Source of the DNA: Microbispora siamensis
Lineage (GTDB): Bacteria; Actinomycetota; Actinomycetes; Streptosporangiales; Streptosporangiaceae
Assembly (NCBI RefSeq): GCF_016863095.1
Contig: NZ_BOOF01000018.1
Location: 124,001-188,000, forward strand
Direction of reading: 5' to 3'
Length of the DNA stretch: 64,000 nucleotides
Shown here: positions 16,657 through 23,936 of the stretch, in pieces
Layout of the letters: each line of letters starts with the position of its first letter
Position numbering within the stretch: position 1 is the stretch's first letter
Program-made: the position numbers and the translations under genes
The notes under the pieces: generated by a model
What the model saw: the letters and a program-made list of their open reading frames with translations, nothing else
Database searches by the model: none
Told to the model about the DNA's origin: nothing

Positions 16657-17973
16657 TCAGCCGGCCGGCCTCCGCAGGGCGACGGCCGGCATGGGGATGG
16701 GCGGGAAGGGGTTGTCGGGCAGCAGGATCACGCGGCGCGGCCGGTCCGCCTGCCCCGCCGCGTCCAGGTGCAGCAGGGCCGCCCCTATCCCCGCCGCCCC
16801 GGTCAGGTAGCCGGTGTCGGCCGACACCTCTCCGGGCCGGTGCCGCCGGTACGCCTGATACCAGCGGTATCCCCTGCCGTCGTAGCCGGTCGCCCGGCCG
16901 ATCAGGTGGTCGGCGAGCCTGCGGGCGAACTCCAGGTGCTCCTGCTCCCCCGTCGCCGCCCACAGCCCCACGTACAGCTCGATCAGCCCGGCGGTGCCGC
17001 AGCACTGGCAGGCGACGTTCCACAGCCCCGCGGTCTGCCGGAACGGCGCGCCGGACTCCCTGACGCCCCCGGCCAGCCGCTTCACCCACTCCAGGTCGTC
17101 GCCGTCGCCGGTCACCCGATACAGCTCGTAGAACATGCGCGCGATCCCGGCGGAGCCCGAGCAGTAGCCCAGGTGGTCGGTGACCATCGCGCTCCGGCCG
17201 GCCAGGACGCCCGCGGCCCGGACGAGGCCGGCGCCCCGGCGTGCCGCGTCGAGGAAGGCTTCCTCGCCCGTCGCGCCGTACAGGCGGGCGAGGAGGAAGG
17301 CCGTCCCTGCCGTCCCGGCCAGGAAGGTGGGCGGGGCCGCCTCCGCGGACAGGGCCGGGCAGGCCGCGGGCCGCTCCCGGGGCGCGGACAGGCGCGCGAT
17401 CCGACGTCCCGCCTCGACGGCCATCTCCTCATAGGCCGGCACGCCGAGCGCCGCCGCGGCGCGCAGCAGCCCCAGCACCACGCCGCCGTCACCACGCAGC
17501 GTGGGATCCCCCGACCAGCCGATGCCGCCGTCGTCGAACGCGCGGGCGCTCCTGACGATCCTGTCGGCGACCGCGACGGCGGCGCTCTCGAAACGCTCCT
17601 CGCCGAGCGCCCAGCCGGCCTCGGTCAGCGCGAGGACGACACCCGCGAGGCCGTGGTGGAGCGACACGTCGGACTGCCCCTGCCACGTCGACGCGAGGTA
17701 GCGGGCCCCCGCGTGGGCGTCCTCGAGGTAGGCCTCGTGCCCGGTCCCGGCGGCGAGCTCCAGGAAGAACAGCACGATCCCGGCCGCCCCCGAATGGAGG
17801 GACGCGGGTCCCCCGGGCATCGCCGGCCGGCCGTGCGGATCGGGGTTGGCCCGCCATCGCCTGCCGCTCTCGTCGTCGACGGCGGCCGTACGGATCCACC
17901 GTCCCGCCATGATGGCGGCCGTCAGCGGGGTCTCTGCGCGCTCACCTGATGAGCGGATCGGGTCCGGGCCCAT
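16657..17973 (-). CDS. LanC-like lanthionine-synthetase-fold protein with a CCG zinc motif
   Basis: The 438-residue protein repeats the alpha/alpha-barrel signature GxxG several times ('LHHGLAGVVLAL', 'FLAGTAGTAFLL', 'GYCSGSAGIARMF', 'ACQCCGTAGLIELY', 'YLTGAAGIGAALL'). In LanC enzymes zinc is held by one Cys and a Cys-His pair. Here the first ligand is in 'GYCSG' and the pair reads Cys-Cys ('QCCGTAG') instead of CHG. The same His-to-Cys change marks the substrate-tolerant synthetase ProcM. No precursor peptide gene or dehydratase is visible nearby, so lantibiotic synthesis is doubtful. A LanCL-like role joining thiols to electrophiles is possible. It starts at ATG 17973 and leads into the sulfite-oxidase-like gene. 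Its promoter region is shared with the divergent YeiH pair. Confidence 0.85.
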   Translation of the reverse strand: MGPDPIRSSGERAETPLTAAIMAGRWIRTAAVDDESGRRWRANPDPHGRPAMPGGPASLHSGAAGIVLFFLELAAGTGHEAYLEDAHAGARYLASTWQGQSDVSLHHGLAGVVLALTEAGWALGEERFESAAVAVADRIVRSARAFDDGGIGWSGDPTLRGDGGVVLGLLRAAAALGVPAYEEMAVEAGRRIARLSAPRERPAACPALSAEAAPPTFLAGTAGTAFLLARLYGATGEEAFLDAARRGAGLVRAAGVLAGRSAMVTDHLGYCSGSAGIARMFYELYRVTGDGDDLEWVKRLAGGVRESGAPFRQTAGLWNVACQCCGTAGLIELYVGLWAATGEQEHLEFARRLADHLIGRATGYDGRGYRWYQAYRRHRPGEVSADTGYLTGAAGIGAALLHLDAAGQADRPRRVILLPDNPFPPIPMPAVALRRPAG

Positions 17974-17992
17974 GGAGCTACTATCCCACAAA

Positions 17993-18023
17993 CCTGGTAG
18001 GTAATAGCAAGTATCTACCCAGG
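17993..18023. promoter_or_regulatory. Imperfect inverted repeat in the LanC/YeiH divergent promoter region
   Basis: CCTGGTAGGTA (17993-18003) and TATCTACCCAGG (18012-18023) are inverted copies with one extra base, separated by 8 nt, in an AT-rich patch between the divergent genes. Sequence blocks are shared with the palindromes at 26338-26355 (GGTAGG) and 27103-27122 (TATCTACC). It is a candidate operator. A TTGACT at 18042-18047 on the + strand could be a -35 box but has no clear -10 partner. Confidence 0.5.
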
Positions 18024-18109
18024 CTTTCCCTCTATTCCCTATTGACTTGATGGGTATTTCCGTCCCACAGTCGAGCCGAACACTCGCACTCCCGAGAAAG
18101 GCGTCCGGC

Positions 18110-18247
18110 GTGAGCAACGAACACCCCCCGACCGTCGGCGAGCACACCCGTGCCGCGATCAACGAGGACTGGGCCGCCACCATCGTCGGCCTCGTCCTCC
18201 TCGCGCTGGTAATCACCGGCGTGATCCCGACGGGGCTGGTGCCGTGA
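18110..18247 (+). CDS. Small single-helix membrane protein coupled to the YeiH-type exporter
   Basis: The GTG at 18110 follows GAGAAAGG by about 8 nt and gives 45 residues. A hydrophilic start ('MSNEHPPTVGEHTRAAINEDW') is followed by one membrane helix ('ATIVGLVLLALVITGVIP'). Its stop overlaps the ATG of the next gene by one base (TGATG), so translation is coupled. Some YeiH-family proteins carry an N-terminal segment of the form EDW-x-hydrophobic; here that segment seems to be encoded as a separate polypeptide. A structural subunit role is inferred. Confidence 0.65.
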   Translation: MSNEHPPTVGEHTRAAINEDWAATIVGLVLLALVITGVIPTGLVP

Positions 18248-19353
18248 TGAGCGGCGAAGCGGCCGTCCCCACCGCGACGAAGGCCACGGCGTGGCAGTGG
18301 CCCGCCCTGGGCGTCCTCACCGTCCTCGTCCTCGCCGCCGGCACCAGGGCCCTGGAGAAGGGCGTGCCCGAGTGGTTCACGGGCTCCGACCTGGCCAAGG
18401 CGATCGAGTACCCCGTCTACGCGATCGCACTCGGCCTGCTGGGCAACGCGGTGCTCACCGCGACCGGGCTGCGCGACCGCCTGGCCGCCGGCTTCCGCAC
18501 CGAGTTCTTCATCAAGACCGGCCTCGTGCTGCTCGGCGCGTCGATCAATCTGAAGGTGATCGTCACGGCGGCCGGTCCCGCGATCGTCCAGGGCATCGTG
18601 CTGATCAGCGCGGTGTTCCTGTTCACCTGGTGGCTCGGCGGCCGGCTCGGGCTGGACGACAGGTTGCGGGCGCTGCTGTCGGCCGCGGTGTCCATCTGCG
18701 GCGTCAGCGCCGCCATCGCGGCGGCGGGAGCCGTACAGGCCAGGCGTGAGCAACTCGCCTACAGCGCGAGCCTGGTGATCGCGTTCGCCCTGCCGTCCAT
18801 CTTCGTCCTCCCGGCGCTGGCCTCCGCCCTGGGGCTGAGCCCGGAGGTCGCGGGCGCCTGGATCGGCGGCAACATCGACACCACGGCGGCGGTGACCGCG
18901 GCCGGCACGCTCGCGGGCGAGAACGCGCTGGCCGTCGCCACCATCGTCAAGGTCACGCAGAACGCCCTGATCGGCGTCGTGGTGGTCGCGCTGACCGCCT
19001 GGTTCGCCTTCCGGATCGAGCGCCGCCCCGGCGCCGAGCGGCCGGGCGCGGGCGAGCTGTGGCGGCGGTTCCCGAAGTTCGTGCTCGGCTTCGTGGCGGC
19101 CTCGGTGGTGACCACGTGGTATCTCACCACGGTCGGCGCGGCCGAGGGCAAGGCGGTCGTCGGCGTCGCCAACGACCTGCGCACCTGGTTCCTCATCCTG
19201 GCCTTCGTCAGCATCGGCCTGGAGTTCCGGGTGGCCTCGCTCCGGGAGGCGGGCTGGCGTCCGGTCGCCGTCTTCGCCGCCGCCACCGTGGCCAACGTGC
19301 TGCTGGCCCTGGGGCTCGCCACGGTCCTGTTCAGCGGTTTCACCGTCGCCTGA
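18247..19353 (+). CDS. YeiH/UPF0324-type putative sulfate (sulfite) exporter
   Basis: A 368-residue polytopic protein of the family often named 'putative sulfate exporter'. About ten membrane segments are seen. Conserved patches include 'GLVLLGASINLKVI', 'AAVSICGVSAAIAAAGAV' and 'GAWIGGNIDTTAAVTAAG', the Gly-rich family motifs. The last helices carry 'FLILAFVSIGLEFRVASLREAG'. The protein is expected in the cytoplasmic membrane. Neighbouring genes for a sulfite-oxidase-like enzyme and an AprAB-like pair support a role in clearing sulfite or sulfate, though transport by this family is poorly proven. It converges with the small acidic protein gene, overlapping it by 14 nt at the 3' ends. Confidence 0.88.
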   Translation: MSGEAAVPTATKATAWQWPALGVLTVLVLAAGTRALEKGVPEWFTGSDLAKAIEYPVYAIALGLLGNAVLTATGLRDRLAAGFRTEFFIKTGLVLLGASINLKVIVTAAGPAIVQGIVLISAVFLFTWWLGGRLGLDDRLRALLSAAVSICGVSAAIAAAGAVQARREQLAYSASLVIAFALPSIFVLPALASALGLSPEVAGAWIGGNIDTTAAVTAAGTLAGENALAVATIVKVTQNALIGVVVVALTAWFAFRIERRPGAERPGAGELWRRFPKFVLGFVAASVVTTWYLTTVGAAEGKAVVGVANDLRTWFLILAFVSIGLEFRVASLREAGWRPVAVFAAATVANVLLALGLATVLFSGFTVA

Positions 19354-19507
19354 GCCGCCGGCCCAACCACGTGAACACGCCGCCCTCGTCCTCCTCCGGC
19401 GCCGCGTCGTCGTCCGGCAGGTCGTACCAGTGCGTGTCCCCGGGGAAAGGGTCCGGAGACGTGCCTGGCGCGCTCAACCCACTGTGCCTACTGATTCGCT
19501 CGCTCAT
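19340..19507 (-). CDS. Small acidic protein (55 residues) at the end of the AprA-like operon
   Basis: The ATG at 19507 overlaps the stop of the AprA-HEAT gene (ATGA), and the frame ends at 19340 inside the 3' end of the convergent yeiH-type gene. The product has an acidic centre ('DLPDDDAAPEEDEGG'), aromatic residues ('THWYDLP', 'VFTWLG') and a basic tail 'RRLRRR'. No signal peptide or known domain is visible. Coupling to the flavoprotein suggests a small subunit or assembly factor, which is inference. Confidence 0.55.
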   Translation of the reverse strand: MSERISRHSGLSAPGTSPDPFPGDTHWYDLPDDDAAPEEDEGGVFTWLGRRLRRR

Positions 19508-22296
19508 GCCCGGGCCCCAGCCGGGACCGTGCTCAAGCCTTCGGCCGCCTCGGCCCGCGCGGCGTCCAGCGCCCTGCGGGCGTAGGCCCTGACGTCGGCG
19601 TCGGAGTCGCCGAGAGCGCCGTGCAGGGCCGCGGCGACCTCCGGCCGCGTCGCCCATCCGGACAGCGAGAGCACTGCGGCCTTGCGCACGTCGAGGTGCG
19701 GGTCGGCCAGCGCCGTCACCAGCGGTTCCACCGCCAGGGCCGGGTCGGCGGCGGCCAGTCCGCGCGCCGCCCCCACCCGCACCTGCCAGGCCGGATCCGC
19801 CAGGGCCCGTACGGCCGTCTCCGCGAAGCCCGGCTGCTGGCGGACAGCCGGGCCGAGCCCGGCGAACGCCTCCAGGGCCGCCGCCCGGACGAGCGGGTCG
19901 GGGTCGACGGCGAGGCGCGCGACGGCGGGGGCGCCGTCCGGCAGGCCGATGACGCCGAGCCCTCTGGCCGCCCAGACGCGTACCTCGCGGTCCCGGTCGC
20001 CGGCGGCCAGCGCCACCCGCTCCGCGTCGTCGAGCGCGACCAGGCCCCTGACCGCCTCGATCCGCACCCGGGTGTCGGCGTCGGCCAGCGCCGCCTCGAA
20101 CAACGCGGCGTCACCGAGGCGCAGCGCCCGCAGGACGTCCAGGACGGCCGCACGGACGACCGGGTCCCCCGCTCCGCCGTGGCTCCCTCCGTCCTGGCCC
20201 GCTCTCGCCTGGTCCGCCTCCGGGTAGCCCGCGACGGCGCGGAGCGACGCGCCGAACTCGGCGGTCGCGGGCAGCACCTCGACGAGTTCGCGCAGGCCGG
20301 TGGCCGCCGCCCGCCGCACCGTGCCGTGCGGGTCGGCGAGGGCCCGGGTCAGCGCGGTCTCCACACCCCGGGGCGCGGTCTCGGTCAGCGTCGCGACGGC
20401 CGCCCTGCGGACCTTGGGGTCGGCCTCCGCCAGGTAGGGGGTGATCTGGTCCAGCGCGGGCTCGCCGTCGGCGAGCCGCAGGAGTTCGAGGATGCGGGGC
20501 GAGCGCCCGATCGCCTCCACCGCGAGCCGCCCGCCCGCCCTGCGCCGCGCCGGGCCCGTCGTGCCGTACGCGCCGAGCAGGACGGGCTCGGCCGGGCGGG
20601 GGGCGAAGCCCTCGACGGGCACGAGGTAGGGCTCGACCGGGCGCTTGACGAACTCCATCGCCCCGGCGGCGTTCTTGCGCAGGTTGAGGTGGTAGAGCCA
20701 CTCGTCGTCGTCCCGGTGGGGCAGGTCGGCGCGGTCGTGGTAGAGACCCCACCTGCTCTCGGTGCGGATCAGCGAGGACCTGGCGGCCATCTCGGCGCAG
20801 TCCCTGATGAACGTCACCTCGGCGCAGCGCATCAGCTCGTGCGGAGTCCTCGCGCCCATGCCCGCGATCTCGTCGCGCATCCGGTCGAACGTCTCCAGCG
20901 CGATGTCCAGCTTCCTGGCGGTCTTCGGCGGGGCGACGTAGTCGTTGACGAACCGGCGCAGCTTGTACTCGACCTGCTGCTGCGGCGGGCCGTCTGGGTT
21001 GCGCAGCGGGCGGTAGATCAGCTCGTGCGCGTCGGCGATCTGGTCCTCCGGCAGGCCGCTCGGCGTGCGGTGGTGCTCGGCGGCGTGGGCGCCGGCGAGG
21101 TCGCCGAACACGAACGCCCCGATCATGTAGTTGTGCGGCACGCAGGCCAGGTCGCCCGCGGCGTACAGGCCGGGGACCGTGGTGGCGCCGTTCTCGTCCA
21201 CCCAGACGCCCGAGGCCGAGTGGCCGCCGCACAGGCCGATCTCGGAGATGTGCATCTCGACGTCGTGGGTGCGGTAGTCGTGCCCCCGTCCCGCGTGGAA
21301 GGTGCCCCGGGTGGGGCGCTCGGTGGTGTGCAGGATGTTCTCGAGCGCGGTGAGCGTCTCGTCCGGCAGGTGGCTGACCTTGAGGTAGATCGGGCCGCGG
21401 GCCGACGCGATCTCCCCGGCCACCTCGGCCATCATCTGGCCCGACCAGTAGTCGCAGTCGACGAACCGCTCCCCCTCGGCGTTGACCTGGTAGCCGCCGA
21501 ACGGGTTGGCGACGTACGCGCAGGCCGGGCCGTTGTAGTCCTTGATCAGCGGGTTGATCTGGAAGCACTCGATGCCGCTGAGCTCCGCGCCCGCGTGGTA
21601 GGCCATCGCGTATCCGTCCCCGGCGTTGGTCGGGTTCTCGTACGTGCCGTAGAGGTAGCCGCTCGCGGGCAGGCCGAGCCTCCCGCAGGCGCCGGTCGCG
21701 AGGATCACGGCACCGGCGGCGACCGTGACGAACCCGCCAGAACGGGTGTCGAACCCGGCGACGCCGACGGCCCGGCCCCCGCTCGTCAGCACGCGGACCG
21801 GCATCACCCGGTTCTCGATGCGCACCTTCTCGCGGATGTCGCGGCGGCGCAGCACGCGGTAGAGCACCTTCTTGACGTCCTTGCCCTCCGGCATGGGCAG
21901 GACGTAGCTGCCCGAGCGGTGGACCCGGCGCACCGCGTACTCACCGTGCTCGTTCTTCTCGAACTTCACGCCGTAGCGCTCCAGCCGCCGCACCATGTCG
22001 TAGCCGCGAGTGGCCGTCTGGTAGACCGTGCGCTGGTTGACCACCCCGTCGTTGGCCCTGGTGATCTCGGCGACGTAGTCCTCGGGGGTGGCCTTGCCGG
22101 GGATGACCGCGTTGTTCACGCCGTCCATGCCCATCGCCAGCGCGCCGCTGTGCCGTACGTGCGCCTTCTCCAGCAGGATCACGTCGGCGCCGCGTTCGGC
22201 GGCGGTGATCGCGGCCATGGTCCCGGCGGTGCCGCCGCCGACCACCAGGACCTGGCATTCAAGATGCGTACGGTCCGCCGGGGCAGGGATGTCCAT
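19504..22296 (-). CDS. AprA-like FAD-dependent reductase fused to HEAT repeats
   Basis: The 930-residue protein begins with the FAD-binding motif 'VVGGGTAGTMAAITAAERGADVILLEK' (residues 15-41) and follows the fumarate reductase/adenylylsulfate reductase alpha fold: 'HSGALAMGMDGVNN', 'VILATGACGRLGLPASGYLYGTYENPTNAGDGYAMAYHAGAELSG', 'GLYAAGDLACVPHNYMIGAFVFGDLAG' and a helical C-terminal domain ending near residue 590. Residues 600-925 contain about eight HEAT/PBS-lyase repeats (for example 'DPKVRRAAVATLTE', 'DPHGTVRRAAATGL', 'DADTRVRIEAVRGLV'), a protein-interaction scaffold. APS reductase reduces adenylylsulfate to sulfite with AprB. Here the partner would be the ferredoxin at 25359. It abuts the ABC ATPase gene (TGA-ATG, no gap). 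Substrate is unknown; an oxidised sulfur compound delivered by the linked transporter is the best inference. Confidence 0.82.
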   Translation of the reverse strand: MDIPAPADRTHLECQVLVVGGGTAGTMAAITAAERGADVILLEKAHVRHSGALAMGMDGVNNAVIPGKATPEDYVAEITRANDGVVNQRTVYQTATRGYDMVRRLERYGVKFEKNEHGEYAVRRVHRSGSYVLPMPEGKDVKKVLYRVLRRRDIREKVRIENRVMPVRVLTSGGRAVGVAGFDTRSGGFVTVAAGAVILATGACGRLGLPASGYLYGTYENPTNAGDGYAMAYHAGAELSGIECFQINPLIKDYNGPACAYVANPFGGYQVNAEGERFVDCDYWSGQMMAEVAGEIASARGPIYLKVSHLPDETLTALENILHTTERPTRGTFHAGRGHDYRTHDVEMHISEIGLCGGHSASGVWVDENGATTVPGLYAAGDLACVPHNYMIGAFVFGDLAGAHAAEHHRTPSGLPEDQIADAHELIYRPLRNPDGPPQQQVEYKLRRFVNDYVAPPKTARKLDIALETFDRMRDEIAGMGARTPHELMRCAEVTFIRDCAEMAARSSLIRTESRWGLYHDRADLPHRDDDEWLYHLNLRKNAAGAMEFVKRPVEPYLVPVEGFAPRPAEPVLLGAYGTTGPARRRAGGRLAVEAIGRSPRILELLRLADGEPALDQITPYLAEADPKVRRAAVATLTETAPRGVETALTRALADPHGTVRRAAATGLRELVEVLPATAEFGASLRAVAGYPEADQARAGQDGGSHGGAGDPVVRAAVLDVLRALRLGDAALFEAALADADTRVRIEAVRGLVALDDAERVALAAGDRDREVRVWAARGLGVIGLPDGAPAVARLAVDPDPLVRAAALEAFAGLGPAVRQQPGFAETAVRALADPAWQVRVGAARGLAAADPALAVEPLVTALADPHLDVRKAAVLSLSGWATRPEVAAALHGALGDSDADVRAYARRALDAARAEAAEGLSTVPAGARA

Positions 22297-23052
22297 TCAC
22301 AGCTCCTCGATGATGCGGGCGCGCAGCCCGGCGCGGTCGATGTCGGGGGTGCGCGGGTCCGGCACGCGCAGGACGCGTCCGATGCCGCCGTGTCCGCCGC
22401 GATGCCCGAGCACGACGACCCGGTCGGCGAGCAGCAGCGCCTCGTCCACGTCGTGGGTGACGAAGACGACCGTGGCGAGGGTGTCGCGGAGCACGTCCAG
22501 CAGCAGGCGCTGCATCCCGGCCCGGGTCTGCGCGTCCAGGGCGCCGAAGGGCTCGTCCATGAGCACGGCGCGCGGCGCGCCCGCCAGGGACCTGGCGAGC
22601 TGCACCCGCTGCCGCATGCCGCCGGACAGCTCCCGGGGCAGCCGGTCCTCGCAACCGGCGAGGCCGACGCGGGCGATCCAGCTCTCGGCGGCCGCCCTGC
22701 GCTCGCGCCTCGGCACGCCGCGGATGCGCAGCGGCAGCTCGACGTTGCGCAGGACCGTGCGCCAGGGCAGCAGCGCGTCGTCCTGGAAGACCATCGCGCG
22801 GTCGGGCGAGGGCCCGGTGACCGGGACGCCCTGGGCCAGGACCCGGCCCGCGCGTGGCGGCAGCAGTCCGGCGATCGCCCGCAGGACGGTGGACTTGCCC
22901 GATCCGGACGGGCCGACGATCACCAGGACCTCGCCGGGGGCGACGTCGAGGCGCAGGTCCTCCAGCACGGCGTGCCGCCCGTAGCCGAGGGACACGCCCT
23001 CCAGGCGGATGGCGAGCCCTGTCTCCAGGGCGGGCGCGGCCGGGGCGCTCAT
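22297..23052 (-). CDS. ABC transporter ATPase, TauB/SsuB type
   Basis: A 251-residue nucleotide-binding subunit with Walker A 'GPSGSGKST' (about residue 44), Q-loop 'MVFQDDALLPWRTV', signature 'LSGGMRQRVQLARSL', Walker B 'AVLMDEPFGALD' and switch His in 'FVTHDVDEA'. The sequence 'FQDDALLPW' is typical of nitrate/sulfonate/taurine importers. Its ATG overlaps the permease stop by 4 nt (ATGA) and its own stop touches the AprA-like start, so binding protein, permease, ATPase and reductase form one transcription unit. Confidence 0.93.
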   Translation of the reverse strand: MSAPAAPALETGLAIRLEGVSLGYGRHAVLEDLRLDVAPGEVLVIVGPSGSGKSTVLRAIAGLLPPRAGRVLAQGVPVTGPSPDRAMVFQDDALLPWRTVLRNVELPLRIRGVPRRERRAAAESWIARVGLAGCEDRLPRELSGGMRQRVQLARSLAGAPRAVLMDEPFGALDAQTRAGMQRLLLDVLRDTLATVVFVTHDVDEALLLADRVVVLGHRGGHGGIGRVLRVPDPRTPDIDRAGLRARIIEEL

Positions 23053-23936
23053 CGGATGTCTCCTTCCGCGCTCTCGCCGGCACGAGGAAGCCAGCGGGTG
23101 AGACGCCGGCCGAGCAGTTCGACGGACGCCGAGGCGACCCAGCCGAGCACGCCGATCGACGCCATGCCGACGAGCACCGCCGGGTAGTCGACCACGGTGT
23201 AGGCGTGCCAGGTGCGGTAGCCGACGCCGAACTCCCCGGAGATCATCTCGGCGGAGATCACGCAGATCCAGGCGACGCCCATGCCGACGGACAGCCCGCC
23301 GAAGACGCCCGGCAGCGTGCCCGGGAGGACGACGTTCCACAGCACGTGCGCGCGCCCGCCGCCCATCGTGCGGACCGCGTCCTCCCACAGCGTCGGCAGC
23401 GCCCGTACGGCGTGCCGCGTGCTCACCATGATCGGGAAGAACGCCGCGGCGAACGTGATGAACACGATGCCCTGCTCGTCGGTGGGGAACACCAGGATCG
23501 CGATCGGGACGAGGGCGATCGCCGGGATCGGCCGGACGACCTCGACGGGCGGCAGCAGCACATCGGCGGCCCACCGGGACCGGGCGACCAGGACGCCCAG
23601 GGCGATGCCGGCCACGGCCGCCAGCGCGAACCCGGTGAGAATGCGGATCAGGCTCTGGGCCAGGTCGAGGTAGTAGATCCGGGTGCCGAGCTGCCGGCCG
23701 AACTCCGCCGCGACCTCGGCGGGCGAGGGCAGCCGGTCGAACCGCAGCCCGACGCGGGCGTCCGCGGTCGTCAGCCACTGCCACAGCGCGACGACGACCG
23801 CCAGGGAGCCGAACCTGACCGCCCACCTGCGCAGGCCGGCCGCCGTTCTCGTGCGGCCCGTCGCCGTGGCGGCGTCCGCGCTTTCCACGGCGGGGGCACC
23901 GGGGCCGAGCGTCGCGTCCAACGCCGGGGTGCTCAT
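23049..23936 (-). CDS. ABC transporter permease, TauC/SsuC type
   Basis: A 295-residue inner-membrane subunit with six membrane segments after a 35-residue hydrophilic N-terminus. The cytoplasmic EAA-like loop is 'TLWEDAVRTMGGGRAHVLWNVVLPGTLPGVFGGL', the contact site for the ATPase. 'VEVVRPIPAIALVPIAILVFPTDEQGIVFITF' is typical of the nitrate/sulfonate/bicarbonate permease family. ATG 23936 overlaps the end of the binding-protein gene by 4 nt. Confidence 0.92.
   Translation of the reverse strand: MSTPALDATLGPGAPAVESADAATATGRTRTAAGLRRWAVRFGSLAVVVALWQWLTTADARVGLRFDRLPSPAEVAAEFGRQLGTRIYYLDLAQSLIRILTGFALAAVAGIALGVLVARSRWAADVLLPPVEVVRPIPAIALVPIAILVFPTDEQGIVFITFAAAFFPIMVSTRHAVRALPTLWEDAVRTMGGGRAHVLWNVVLPGTLPGVFGGLSVGMGVAWICVISAEMISGEFGVGYRTWHAYTVVDYPAVLVGMASIGVLGWVASASVELLGRRLTRWLPRAGESAEGDIR

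Noticed and set aside
16657-17973. Complete lanthipeptide biosynthetic cluster around the LanC-like gene
   Set aside because: No LanB, LanM or kinase-lyase gene and no precursor-like peptide could be found within the window.
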